A stretch of 64,000 nucleotides of DNA, from the NCBI RefSeq assembly GCF_000308535.1, contig NZ_BAFW01000240.1, positions 1 through 64,000 on the forward strand. Direction: 5' to 3'. The notes beneath the pieces were generated by a model. That model was not told the DNA's origin. It was given only the letters and a program-made list of their open reading frames with translations, and ran no database searches. The translations under genes and the position numbers were made by a program. Shown here one piece after another: positions 18,007-26,212 of the stretch; within the stretch, counting starts at the first letter, position 1, and every line of letters begins with the position of its first letter. The stretch is from Nocardia cerradoensis NBRC 101014. GTDB lineage: Bacteria; Actinomycetota; Actinomycetes; Mycobacteriales; Mycobacteriaceae.

Positions 18007-18341
18007 TGCGCCTCTTCGCCGCGCAGGCGAGCTCGCAGGTTCGCTTTGTCGTTGCGGCGCTTCTCGTCGACCGCCGCGATGTCCTCGTTCACGCGCGCCC
18101 GCAGCCGCTTGAACAGGACCAGCGACAGCGGCATCGCCACGATCAGCGCGAACAGCAGCGCGACGATCAGCGGGATGTCGACGTTCACCACGTGCGCCAC
18201 CACCAGGATGATCGCGGCGATCACGGCGACCAGAGCCAGCCGGGCCAGGGTGTACAGCGCCAGATTGCGCGCGAGCCGCCGACCCGCCGAGGCCGGGGCC
18301 CGATCGCTCGCGGCGTCGTCGGATCGGGATGCTTCACTCAC
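18003..18341 (-). CDS. DUF4229 membrane protein
   Basis: 112 residues: a polar Ser/Asp-rich N terminus, two membrane helices (about 27-50 and 55-77, LVAVIAAIILVVAHVV and IPLIVALLFALIVAMPLSLV), then a charged coiled C-terminal tail KRRNDKANLRARLRGEEAQ. This matches DUF4229, of unknown role. First gene of an operon that continues through the micro-ORF chain to the Cds1-like enzyme. Confidence 0.8.
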   Translation of the reverse strand: MSEASRSDDAASDRAPASAGRRLARNLALYTLARLALVAVIAAIILVVAHVVNVDIPLIVALLFALIVAMPLSLVLFKRLRARVNEDIAAVDEKRRNDKANLRARLRGEEAQ

Positions 18342-18425
18342 ACGACCAGGGTAGGCGACGCCACCGCACCCGTTCCGACCTGCCCGGGTCCCGCCGAATT
18401 CGATCGCCGGATGTTCGCCGGCGCG

Positions 18426-18443
18426 ACGTACGCAGCCGTACGT
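18426..18443. repeat. Inverted repeat upstream of bldC
   Basis: ACGTACG-CAGC-CGTACGT, a perfect 7-bp inverted repeat at the head of an A+T-enriched stretch (18440-18490) between the divergent DUF4229 and bldC genes. Could be an operator; no factor can be named. Confidence 0.4.
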
Positions 18444-18563
18444 ATATCCGTTTTGTCTATTACTTCCCCTTTACCAACGTTAGATCGTTCGAACACCTGG
18501 GGGTCCGGGTGCAACGATGTCGCTATCTGATGAGGGATCTGTCGATTACGGAAAGGTTTGCGA

Positions 18564-18797
18564 ATGACTGCGATCACCGCGGCGAGCCGCACGTTGGGTT
18601 CCGTCAACGGCCAGGAGGCCCTCCTGACCCCGGGCCAGGTGGCGGCGCTGTTCCACGTCGATCCGAAAACGGTCACTCGGTGGGCACATGCCGGGCGGCT
18701 GGGCTCGCTGCGCACTCCGGGCGGACATCGCCGGTTCCGTGAGTCGGAGGTAATGCAGCTGCTGAAGTCGCTGACCACCGAGGCGACTCGCCCCTGA
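18564..18797 (+). CDS. bldC: BldC-family MerR-like regulator
   Basis: 77 residues from ATG 18564, with GAAAGG seven bases upstream. Residues 20-72 (LLTPGQVAALFHVDPKTVTRWAHAGRL, then SLRTPGGHRRFRESEV) form the winged-helix DNA-binding domain of BldC with its typical HRR wing. BldC proteins lack the effector domain of MerR and bind DNA head-to-tail on direct repeats; in Streptomyces BldC delays development. Here it is probably a global regulator; its targets are unknown. Confidence 0.9.
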   Translation: MTAITAASRTLGSVNGQEALLTPGQVAALFHVDPKTVTRWAHAGRLGSLRTPGGHRRFRESEVMQLLKSLTTEATRP

Positions 18798-18875
18798 GTT
18801 CGAGGGCTCATTCTCGCGGTCACAGTGCGACAGGTACGTACACGGGATTACCCTCGATGACAGGAGGTGAGCGAC

Positions 18876-19079
18876 GTGGCGTACCTGTTGGCACTCATCG
18901 CGGTCGTGGCTGTCGCGGTGTTGTGCTGGAAAGCGTTCGGACCGGAGCATGCGCCCCGGATCGGCATCGGACGGGGGCCCGAGAAGCGACGCCGAGTCGT
19001 GGGTCCCGATGACGACCCCGAATTCCTGTGGCGGATCTCCCGCCAACATCGCGACGGCGATCCGGGCACGGATCACTGA
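18876..19079 (+). CDS. Small single-pass membrane protein
   Basis: 67 residues. The GTG at 18876 is chosen because AGGAGG lies eight bases upstream. One N-terminal membrane helix (AYLLALIAVVAVAVLCWKAF), then a basic and acidic soluble tail with PDDDPEFLWRIS. Follows bldC by 78 bases. Family not recognised. Confidence 0.65.
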   Translation: MAYLLALIAVVAVAVLCWKAFGPEHAPRIGIGRGPEKRRRVVGPDDDPEFLWRISRQHRDGDPGTDH

Positions 19080-19119
19080 CGCGCATATCCTCACCTCGGG
19101 TGATGGCCCGACCGCGGGC

Positions 19120-19998
19120 TCAGCCGATAGGGCCTGCTGCTGCCAATGCCGCGGACACCGATTCGGCGCACGCGGGCAGGAGCGGCAGGCGTACGTGGGC
19201 GCTCGGTATCCGTCCCTGCGCGGCGAGCACTCCTTTCACCACGGTCGGGTTGGCCTCGGCGAACAGTGCCCGGGCCAGCTCGACCAACCGGTTGCCGATC
19301 TTCCGTGCCGCCTCGACGCGTCCGTCCCGCCAGGCCGCGATCAACTCCGCATAGGCCGCGGGCGCCACATTCGAGCAGGTCAGAATGGCTCCCTGCGCGC
19401 CCATCGCCAGCAGTGGCGTCGCGTACAGGTCGTCGCCGCACAGCACCGTCGTCCGGTCGCCGACCGCCGCCAGCCACGCGACCGTGGTCTCGTCCACGAC
19501 GCCCACGGCATGTTTGAATCCCGCGACATTCGGCAGTTCGGCCAGCTCGGTCAACGTTTCCGAATCGAGCGGCCGGCCCGTGCGATGCGGAACGTTGTAG
19601 ATCAGCAGCGGCACCGGGCTCCGCTGCGCGAGCCGCCGGAAATGTTCCACCACGCCGCGCTGCGAGGGTTTCGTGTAGTACGGGACCACCGTGAGCGCCG
19701 CCGCCACTCGCTCGTCCAGCGCGGCCAGCGCGTGCTCGGAGTCGGCCGTCGAGTTGGAGCCGGTGCCCACGATCAGCGGCGCGTCACGCTCGGCGCACAC
19801 CTGGGCGCAGATGTCGACGACCCGGCGCTTCTCCTCCGGCGTCAGGGTGGCCGGCTCGCCGGTGGTGCCCAGGGCGACGATGCCGGAGGCACCCGCGTCG
19901 AGGACGTCGTGCGCGAGCCGGCCCAGAGCGTCGCAGGCCAGCTCGCCGTCCGCCGTGAACGGCGTGACGAGTGGAACGAAGAGACCGCTGAACGTCAT
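19120..19998 (-). CDS. dapA: Dihydrodipicolinate synthase-family protein
   Basis: TIM-barrel aldolase of 292 residues. The Schiff-base lysine is in NVAGFKHAVG (about residue 163) and the catalytic tyrosine in LIYNVPHRTGR. GTTGEPATLTPEEKRRV is the pyruvate-binding signature. It would condense pyruvate with aspartate semialdehyde for lysine and diaminopimelate synthesis. However, it stands alone, divergent from a LysR regulator, so it could be a second copy or a paralogue with a different aldehyde substrate. Confidence 0.85.
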   Translation of the reverse strand: MTFSGLFVPLVTPFTADGELACDALGRLAHDVLDAGASGIVALGTTGEPATLTPEEKRRVVDICAQVCAERDAPLIVGTGSNSTADSEHALAALDERVAAALTVVPYYTKPSQRGVVEHFRRLAQRSPVPLLIYNVPHRTGRPLDSETLTELAELPNVAGFKHAVGVVDETTVAWLAAVGDRTTVLCGDDLYATPLLAMGAQGAILTCSNVAPAAYAELIAAWRDGRVEAARKIGNRLVELARALFAEANPTVVKGVLAAQGRIPSAHVRLPLLPACAESVSAALAAAGPIG

Positions 19999-20033
19999 GC
20001 CACCTACCCTCGTCTAGACGTTGATTCAGGTCC

Positions 20034-20068
20034 AGTTCACAAATCTTCCGTCGAGATTAAGCTGAACT
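20034..20068. promoter_or_regulatory. Nested inverted repeats between dapA and lysR, candidate LysR operator
   Basis: AGTTCA (20034) pairs with TGAACT (20063), and inside them AATCT (20042) pairs with AGATT (20054) around seven bases. The inner pair has the ATC-N9-GAT layout typical of LysR sites. TAAGCT at 20058-20063 also gives a leaderless -10, six bases before the lysR ATG, so binding would cover that promoter. Confidence 0.5.
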
Positions 20069-20069
20069 T

Positions 20070-20966
20070 ATGCTCGATGTACGCCGCCTACGGCTGTTGC
20101 GGGAATTGGCCCATCGCCGAACGATTGCTGCGGTCGCCGAGGCCGTGTCCTACACCCCGTCGGCGGTATCCCAGCAGCTCACCGCGCTGGAACGCGAGGC
20201 AGGGGTCACGCTACTGGAACGCAGCGGACGCCGCGTCACCCTCACCGCGGCGGCGCGCCGCCTGGTGGAGCACACGGAAGCGGTCCTCGCGATCCTGGAG
20301 CAGGCGGAGGCCGAACTGGCCACCGCCGAACTCACCGGCGCCCTGCACATCGGCGCCTTCCCCACCGCCGTGCAGCGGATACTGCCGCATGCGCTGGTCT
20401 CGCTCAGCCGTGCTCATCCGCGCTTGGAACTGCATGTGACGGAACTGGATCCGGCGGCCGTGCCCGCGGCACTGCGCGCCGGCACGCTGGATATCGCACT
20501 CATCCAGGAGTACGACTACGTGCCCGCCGAACCGGAGGCCGGCCTGGAAACCGAACCGTTCCTGGAGGAACCGGTGTACCTGGCCGCCCGCACCACCCAG
20601 CCGCTGGCCGCCTACCGCGAGGCGGCCTGGATCTCCGGAACACCCGGCACCCTCTGCCACACCATGACCGTAAGGGCCTGCGAGGCAGTGGGTTTCGTTC
20701 CTCGCATCCGCCACCGCTCCGACGATTTCGGCACCGTGCTCGCCCTGGTCGCCGCCGGACAGGGCGTCGCGTTCATTCCGCAGCTCGCGATTCCCCTCCA
20801 CCCCGAAACCGACACCACCCCGGTCGAATTGACCCCGCTCCCCATCCGCCGCCGCACCCGCATCGCCTACCGGGCCGGCACCCGCACCCACCCGACGATC
20901 TCCGCCGCCCGCACCGCCCTGCACGCCACCACCGGAACCATCCCCCCGGTGGACGAACTCGAGTGA
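20070..20966 (+). CDS. LysR-family transcriptional regulator
   Basis: 298 residues. N-terminal winged HTH (MLDVRRLRLLRELAHRRTIAAVAEAVSYTPSAVSQQLTALEREAG, in part) followed by a coiled linker helix and a periplasmic-binding-like effector domain (from about residue 88). Divergent from the dapA-family gene, 71 bases apart, which is the usual arrangement of a LysR regulator and its target. The effector is unknown. Confidence 0.88.
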   Translation: MLDVRRLRLLRELAHRRTIAAVAEAVSYTPSAVSQQLTALEREAGVTLLERSGRRVTLTAAARRLVEHTEAVLAILEQAEAELATAELTGALHIGAFPTAVQRILPHALVSLSRAHPRLELHVTELDPAAVPAALRAGTLDIALIQEYDYVPAEPEAGLETEPFLEEPVYLAARTTQPLAAYREAAWISGTPGTLCHTMTVRACEAVGFVPRIRHRSDDFGTVLALVAAGQGVAFIPQLAIPLHPETDTTPVELTPLPIRRRTRIAYRAGTRTHPTISAARTALHATTGTIPPVDELE

Positions 20967-21037
20967 ACTGCCGCGCCATACCACCCTGCGCGGCCGAACC
21001 GGTGGGCCGCTGCCGTCACCTCAGAGATTCCGACTGT

Positions 21038-21733
21038 TCAGCGGCTCGGGCCATTCGAAGGTTGCGGCCGGTCAGGGCTCTGGCCGGTGAGGCTCCGGCC
21101 GTCGACTACCGTTCGGAGTTCTTCGGGATCCCAGAAATCTCGGACACCCGGGAGGTCGGACAGGTAGTGCAGGATGCGGTCAGGCGGCCAGCCGTGGGAT
21201 TCGCCGAGGCCGCCGGCCAGCATGCTGAGGTATCGCGCGGACGGTTTGGTCAGATCGACGGTCAGCGGGCTGTCCGGGGCGGTGAAGGTCAGGACCGGAA
21301 TGCCGTCGACGTCGTCCACGTGCCAGAGCGTTTCGTAGTGGCCGTCGCCGAGGTGGAGCGAGCCGCGGCGAACCACCTCCTCGGGGTCGAAGACCGGCCC
21401 GTGTCCCGGTTGCCGGTGCATCTCCTGGGCCATCAGATCGCTGAACTGGCCGACGGTCAGCAGATAGCCCCGCGCGGCCGCGCCGACCGGCCAGCCCGGC
21501 GGCGGCCGGTGAGCATAGAACGCCACACCACCGCTCCACACCGGGCTCTGCCCGGCGAAATAGACGCATCCGGGAAGTGACAGCGGACAATTCCGCGCCG
21601 GCGGCGTGGGATCGCGGAAACCCCCGTAGAGACGCGGGGTGCCCGGCGGATTGCCGCCTGCCCGGTAGTAGGTGAACCGCTTCTCGAACAGGTTCGATCC
21701 GTAAGCGGCGTACCACACGCGCTCCACGGTCAT
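21038..21733 (-). CDS. Gamma-glutamylcyclotransferase-like protein
   Basis: 231 residues from ATG 21733. The N-terminal YAAYGSNL is the GGCT-fold substrate-loop signature, followed by FTYYRAGG. WSGGVAFYAH and ARGYLLTVGQFSDLMAQEM fit the same fold. Family members release 5-oxoproline from gamma-glutamyl compounds. The usual catalytic Glu cannot be placed with certainty. No operon partner; it is read towards the lysR stop. Confidence 0.7.
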   Translation of the reverse strand: MTVERVWYAAYGSNLFEKRFTYYRAGGNPPGTPRLYGGFRDPTPPARNCPLSLPGCVYFAGQSPVWSGGVAFYAHRPPPGWPVGAAARGYLLTVGQFSDLMAQEMHRQPGHGPVFDPEEVVRRGSLHLGDGHYETLWHVDDVDGIPVLTFTAPDSPLTVDLTKPSARYLSMLAGGLGESHGWPPDRILHYLSDLPGVRDFWDPEELRTVVDGRSLTGQSPDRPQPSNGPSR

Positions 21734-21818
21734 CGGAGCTCGGTTCCTTCCGGAATGGCCACATTCCGACCATACGGGAGGACACCGCGGGAGCTTCGGC
21801 ACCTGCGGTCCGCCGGGC

Positions 21819-22502
21819 TCATTCCCGCAGGTCCTCGATGCGCCGGCGCAGGTGATCGAGTAACTTTTCCGGATCGTCGAACTCCGCCGGGTCGATGGGC
21901 GTGCCGAACTGGATTCGTACCCGCTGGCGGCGGTCGAACGCGGGGCCGTCACCTCGATTGCGACGCATCGGCAGCACTCGGTCGGTGCCCGTGGTGCCCA
22001 CCGGAACGATCGGAACTCCGGTGGCCAGCGCCAATTTCGCCACGCCCGGCTTGTACGGCTCGGTGTCGCCCGATGCGACCAGCCGCCCTTCCGGATAGAT
22101 GATCAGCACCCCGCCGTACCGCAGAATCTGTTCCGCCTGCGCGATCGCCGACTGCCCGGACACACTGTCGCGCCGCACCACCGGAATATGACCCAGTCGC
22201 CGCACCAGCCACCCGACCACCGGCCACGACCACAACTCGGCCATCGCGATGGCAATTGCCCTGCGCCGCAACGCACCCCACAGGAACACCGCGTCCAGCA
22301 TCGAGATGTGATTGCTCGCCACGATCACCGGCCCCGACTTCGGCACCAGCTCTCGCCCCACCACGGTGACGTGCACGAAGTTCGACCACGCCAGCGTGCG
22401 CAGAATTCGTCGCACGAACTGTGTGGTGAGCCATGCCCGCTTACCCAACCCCTTGGGCCGACGCCCGGATCGCTCGCGCCGACGCCCTGGTTGTTCGCTC
22501 AT
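21819..22502 (-). CDS. 1-acyl-glycerol-3-phosphate acyltransferase family (PlsC)
   Basis: 227 residues from ATG 22502 (upstream frame is not conserved). Motif I is SNHISMLD (H-x4-D) near residue 70, the GHIPVVRRD segment is motif II, YPEGRLV is motif III and VPIVPVGTTGTD motif IV. It should transfer acyl groups to lysophosphatidic acid or a related acceptor at the membrane. The N terminus is strongly basic. Confidence 0.85.
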   Translation of the reverse strand: MSEQPGRRRERSGRRPKGLGKRAWLTTQFVRRILRTLAWSNFVHVTVVGRELVPKSGPVIVASNHISMLDAVFLWGALRRRAIAIAMAELWSWPVVGWLVRRLGHIPVVRRDSVSGQSAIAQAEQILRYGGVLIIYPEGRLVASGDTEPYKPGVAKLALATGVPIVPVGTTGTDRVLPMRRNRGDGPAFDRRQRVRIQFGTPIDPAEFDDPEKLLDHLRRRIEDLRE

Positions 22503-22624
22503 TTCAACCCCCCGATTCCAACCGAACGAACTCGATTCTTCCACGGGGCACCGACAATTCCGGGTTCCGCTGTCGTGCGCCGGCGGGGACCCTTCACCGG
22601 TCGCGCGTGCACGAGCGCGCACCC

Positions 22625-22705
22625 TGAACTTTCCGTGCAAACCTCCACGAAAATGTGCGAAAAACCGCAAAAGACGCCGCGGTTTGCACGATTGATTCGG
22701 GCTCA
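22625..22705. repeat. Palindromic repeat, copy 1
   Basis: Left arm reads TGAACTTTCCGTGCAAACCTCC and right arm CGGTTTGCACGATTGATTCG with an A-rich centre. It matches copies at 25907 and 26098. It lies between the divergent acyltransferase and XRE genes, so it is in a promoter region here. Confidence 0.7.
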
Positions 22706-22731
22706 CGCCATCAGCAGCGCAGCCCCCTCAC

Positions 22732-22737
22732 TATCGT
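22732..22737 (+). promoter_or_regulatory. Leaderless promoter -10 (TATCGT)
   Basis: TATCGT is followed by six bases and then the GTG at 22744 of the XRE regulator. No ribosome-binding site is present. Confidence 0.5.
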
Positions 22738-22743
22738 GAACGA

Positions 22744-23622
22744 GTGAGTACTGGCGCGAGCGATGATCCGCGCGGCGTGAGCGCGCGAGATCGGCGGCGG
22801 GCAGAGTTGCGCGAATATCTGCGCAGTCGCCGCGAACGGCTCACGCCCGCCGAGGTGGGCCTGCCGGAGGCCGGGCGGCGCCGCACTCCCGGATTGCGGC
22901 GCGAGGAGGTCGCCGTGCTGGCCGGGGTCGGGGTGTCCTGGTACACGTGGCTCGAGCAGGGACGCGATATCAAGGTTTCGGGCGAGGTGCTCGATGCGGT
23001 GGCCCGCGCACTGCTGCTCGACGAGGCCGAGCGCGCACATCTGTATCGCCTCTCCGGCCTCAACCCGCCGCAGCGCGAGGCGGCGCCGTCGGTTCCGGCG
23101 TCTCCGCAGATGCAGGCCCTGCTGGACGCTTGGGCTCCGCGCCCGGGATACATCCGGGACCGGCATTGGAACTTCACCGCCGTCAACGACGCCGCGCGGC
23201 GCGTATTCGGTTACGGCGACACCGACCACAACTGCCTGGTGTCCTACTTCACCAATGCCCGCTACCGCGTCCTGCATCAGCAGTGGGCGGAGAACGCGCC
23301 GGGCGTGGCGGCCGGCTTCCGCGCCGACTCCGCACGTTATCCCGACGATCCCGAATTCGACCGCATCGCCACCGATCTCGCGCAGGTGAGCCCGGAGTTC
23401 GCCGAGCTCTGGGCGCGGCACGACGCCGCCGAACACAGCGTCGCGGTGAAGGCCGTCGAACATCCCGAGGTGGGCTTGCTGATCTTCGACGCCACGCTGT
23501 TCCCGGTGCCCGACCACCCCGGCCACCACCTGATCCTGCACAATCCGCGCCCCGGCACCGACACCGCCGAACGCCTGGAACGGCTGTTGCAGCCTGGTGG
23601 TCTCACACCCAGGATGAGCTGA
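22744..23622 (+). CDS. XRE-family regulator with MmyB-like ligand domain
   Basis: 292 residues. An HTH spans about residues 45-85 (RREEVAVLAGVGVSWYTWLEQGRDIKVSGEVLDAVARAL), preceded by the conserved LREYLRSRRERLTPAEVGLP segment. From about 115 a PAS-like MmyB domain follows (WNFTAVNDAARRVFGY and HPEVGLLIFDATLFPVPDHP), thought to bind fatty acids or similar ligands. The oxidoreductase 39 bases downstream is the likely target. Confidence 0.88.
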   Translation: MSTGASDDPRGVSARDRRRAELREYLRSRRERLTPAEVGLPEAGRRRTPGLRREEVAVLAGVGVSWYTWLEQGRDIKVSGEVLDAVARALLLDEAERAHLYRLSGLNPPQREAAPSVPASPQMQALLDAWAPRPGYIRDRHWNFTAVNDAARRVFGYGDTDHNCLVSYFTNARYRVLHQQWAENAPGVAAGFRADSARYPDDPEFDRIATDLAQVSPEFAELWARHDAAEHSVAVKAVEHPEVGLLIFDATLFPVPDHPGHHLILHNPRPGTDTAERLERLLQPGGLTPRMS

Positions 23623-23661
23623 CACTGCCTCCTCGCCTTCCGCGCGCCGAGGATCGTCCTC

Positions 23662-24640
23662 ATGAGCAATGCACAGATGCAGGCGATCACCATTCCCGAA
23701 TTCGGTCCCGCGGAGGTGCTGCGGCCGGCCACCGTCGACATCCCGGAACCCGGCCCGGGCCAGGTCTCCATCGACGTCGCCTATGCCGGAGCCAACTTCG
23801 CCGAGGTGCTGTACCGGCAGGGCGTGGTCGGTGTGCCGTTGCCGTTCGTGCCGGGTATCGAGGTCTCGGGCCGGATCCGTAGCGTCGGACCCGACGTGAC
23901 GGGGCTGACGGCCGGCCAGCCGGTCGCGGCGCTGACCATCGTCGACAGTGGCGGTTACGCCGAGGTCGTGGTCACCTCCGCCGCCTTGGTCGCCCCACTC
24001 GACGGCCTCGACCTGAGCCTCGATATCGCGGCGGCGTTGCCTTCCAACAGCACCACCGCCCTTCTCGTTCTCGATCGCGTGGCGCGGATCGAGCCTGGCG
24101 AGAGTGTGCTGGTCCATGCGGCGGCCGGCGGCGTCGGCAGCCAACTCGGCCAGGCAGCACGATTGCTCGGTGCGGGCCGGGTGGTCGGCACCGTCGGCAG
24201 CGCCGAGAAGATCGACGTAGCCCGATCCTTCGGCTACGACGAGGTGATCCTGCGCGAGAACATCTCCAGCGCAGGCGAGTTCGACATCGTGGTCGATATG
24301 GTCGGCGGCCCGGCCCGACGCGCCGGCCTGGACCGGCTTCGCCCCCCTGGGCCGAATGATCGTGATGGGCAACGCTTCCGGCGCCGAGGATGTCGGAGTT
24401 TCCGCGAACGAGCTGTGGTTCACCAACAAAACGGTCTCCGGATTCAACCTCGCCGCCTTCGCCGCCACCTACCCCGCCGAAGCGGGAGCCGCACTGCGCC
24501 GGGCCGTCGAGGCCGCCGCCCGTGGAGCGCTGCGCGTCCAGGTCGAGTCGCTGCCGTTCAACCGGGTTGTCGATGCCCACCGGCGCATCGAATCGGGTTC
24601 CAGCACAGGAAAATTGGTGTTGGCGACGGCGACGGAATGA
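23662..24640 (+). pseudogene. Zinc-type quinone oxidoreductase, frameshifted
   Basis: The N-terminal part (to about 24330) is an MDR-family protein: GroES-like domain, then the Rossmann motif AAAGGVGSQLGQAARLLG. The reading frame is lost near VVDMVGGPARRAGLD and resumes one base later as GFAPLGRMIVMGNASG, continuing to KLVLATATE at 24640. One extra base in 24331-24345 explains this. Joined, the protein would be about 325 residues and complete. Either a recent frameshift or a sequencing error. NADPH-dependent reduction of quinones is typical of the family. Confidence 0.75.
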
Positions 24641-24720
24641 CCACCCGGACGGCGTGTGGACTCACGCCGGTCCCGTCGGTGCGCGGGTCGCTGGTGGCGG
24701 TGGGTGCTGTGCGGGTCTCG

Positions 24721-24810
24721 GGTCGCCGGTGGCAGATCACCGGCCGCCAGTTGCCGGTCGCGGATCACCGGCCGCCCGTCGGTCGCCTGTCGCGGGTCAC
24801 CGGCCGCAGG
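24721..24810. repeat. Imperfect short repeats in a 385-base gene-free gap
   Basis: The core GATCACCGGCCGCC recurs at 24735, 24763 and, with changes, at 24795, interleaved with GGTCGC. The gap from 24641 to 25025 otherwise shows no convincing gene, and I see no terminator in it. Confidence 0.45.
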
Positions 24811-25025
24811 TAGCCCGGCACGGGAACACGGGTACCGGTCGCCGGCCTCGGGTTGGGATTGCATCAGGTGGATTCCCTTCTGTTGCGGCGCGTTCAGTGG
24901 GCCTGTGGGCCTGCCGATTACGAGCGGCTGCGCCGCCGTTTGTGGCCTCGGAGCGCGGGTACTGCTGAGAAGCCGCACACCGGAATCCAATTCGGTCCGG
25001 GGATCGCGGCACAGGAGGAGTGATC

Positions 25026-25253
25026 ATGGACTTGTTGCTGGCGGCCGCCCACACCGATCCGGAAGCGGCCGGATTCATCCTGCGCGGCGTCAAAGGAATC
25101 TTCGTCGCCATCGGCAGCATCATCGCCGCGTTCATCTGCGCCGCCATCGCTGCCGCCAAGGGCCGCAACCCGTTCGGCTGGGGGTTACTGGGACTGTTCT
25201 TCAGCATCCTGACCCTCATCGTGGTCATCGTCATCCCGAGCAAGAAGTCCTGA
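25026..25253 (+). CDS. Small two-helix membrane protein
   Basis: 75 residues; ATG 25026 has AGGAGG seven bases upstream. The N terminus is MDLLLAAAHTDPEAAGF, then membrane helices at about 25-45 (IFVAIGSIIAAFICAAIAAA) and 53-72 (WGLLGLFFSILTLIVVIVI) flanking GRNPFGW. Ends in KKS. Resembles many uncharacterised actinobacterial small membrane proteins. Confidence 0.7.
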   Translation: MDLLLAAAHTDPEAAGFILRGVKGIFVAIGSIIAAFICAAIAAAKGRNPFGWGLLGLFFSILTLIVVIVIPSKKS

Positions 25254-25407
25254 AAGGCTTTCGTGCACAATTCGCCCCGGAAATCCGTTCATCCGGGGCG
25301 AGTTCTGCACGGGCTCGGCGACCATCTCCACGGGGTCGATCACGGTTCGATCCGCATGACGTCGGAGGTAATGGACTTGCGTCTCCCAGACGGGCAGGGT
25401 CGACAGA

Positions 25408-25860
25408 GTGAACGATTCCGCTGCCACCCGCGCCGTCGTCGCGGATCTGCTGACCCGCATGGCGGGCGGCGATCCGGAAAATATTGCCGCGCTGTACGCC
25501 CCGACGAGCGACTGGAAACTGAACTGGCCGGCGGACGAGCACGGCCGCGTCGCCACCCCGTGGATCACGCACCGCTCCACCCGCGCCGACGCGGCCGCGC
25601 ATTTCCGCGAAATCGCTGAACACCATGTTCCCGAAGAGGTCGGCACGGTGGTCGAACGTATCCTTGTCGACGGCCCGGATGCGGTGGTACTGGGCGAGAT
25701 TCGCCAAACCGCACGCGCAACGGGACGCCCCTACCGCGCCCGCTTCGCCCTTCACCTCACCGTGGACAACGGCCTGATCACCCGTCACCACGTCTACGAG
25801 GACAGCCTCGCCGTCGCCCGGGCGTTCGCCCCGGACACCACGGCCGTCACCGCGCCGTGA
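25408..25860 (+). CDS. SnoaL/NTF2-like protein
   Basis: 150 residues from GTG 25408. Begins with a helical stretch (TRAVVADLLTRMAGGDPENIAALYAP) and continues with the curved-sheet pattern, ending in LHLTVDNGLITRHHVYEDSLAVARAF. NTF2-like domains include ketosteroid isomerases and many polyketide-related enzymes. The conserved pocket offers an Asp and His, but the substrate cannot be inferred. Confidence 0.75.
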   Translation: MNDSAATRAVVADLLTRMAGGDPENIAALYAPTSDWKLNWPADEHGRVATPWITHRSTRADAAAHFREIAEHHVPEEVGTVVERILVDGPDAVVLGEIRQTARATGRPYRARFALHLTVDNGLITRHHVYEDSLAVARAFAPDTTAVTAP

Positions 25861-25906
25861 GGTATCGACCACCTCGGGCCGGGATACGCGCCCGAGACGT
25901 GCGAAC

Positions 25907-25985
25907 CCCGAACTGACCGTGCGAACCTCGTCCGCCTCGCGAGTTTTCCTCCATTCCGGCGGAAATTTGCACGAAAACTCAGCCA
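25907..25985. repeat. Palindromic repeat, copy 2 (diverged)
   Basis: Left arm GAACTGACCGTGCGAACCTC, right arm GGAAATTTGCACGAAAACTC. Weaker symmetry than copy 3 but clearly related. It lies 50 bases past the SnoaL gene stop and, with copy 3, occupies most of the 352-base gene-free gap 25861-26212. Confidence 0.6.
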
Positions 25986-26097
25986 GCGGGCAAAAAGCCC
26001 CAGGGACGACGCGACCCCGCCGAAGCTCCGCGCCGATCCACGCCGTGAATGTCGACCGCCCCGCAGGCCGAGATGCGCGTTCGAGGTGGGCGAACAC

Positions 26098-26171
26098 TGA
26101 ACTATTCGTGCAAACCTCCTCGATTTTTCGAATTTTCCGCGATTTTCGCGGAGGTTTGCACGAATAGTTCA
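26098..26171. repeat. Palindromic repeat, copy 3 (perfect 22-bp arms)
   Basis: Perfect 22-bp inverted arms, GAACTATTCGTGCAAACCTC in the core, enclose a T/A-rich 30-base centre. It sits between convergent genes and would form a strong hairpin in RNA from either strand. Size and structure suit a MITE or REP-like element; no target duplication is evident. Confidence 0.85.
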
Positions 26172-26212
26172 CCCCCCACCGCCCCCCGGGGCACGGAAGG
26201 CGAAGGGTTTCG

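Larger units (their letters stand above)
17783..18014 (-). repeat. 71-bp tandem repeat, MIRU-like
   Basis: Three identical 71-bp units (17783-17853, 17854-17924, 17925-17995) plus a 19-bp partial unit. Each holds a perfect hairpin GCGCAGCGAGCCGCTGCGC and, on the minus strand, AGGAGG five bases before a GTG. The unit is not a multiple of three because each encoded micro-ORF of 75 nt overlaps the next by four bases. The repeat sits exactly between the stop of the DUF4229 gene and the start of the Cds1-like gene. Confidence 0.95.

Noticed and set aside
17783-18014. CRISPR array
   Set aside because: Units are contiguous identical tandem copies with no spacers, and no cas genes are near.
24641-25025. 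Protein-coding gene in the repeat-rich gap
   Set aside because: All frames give low-complexity Arg/Pro/Gly sequence around imperfect repeats; no ribosome site fits.
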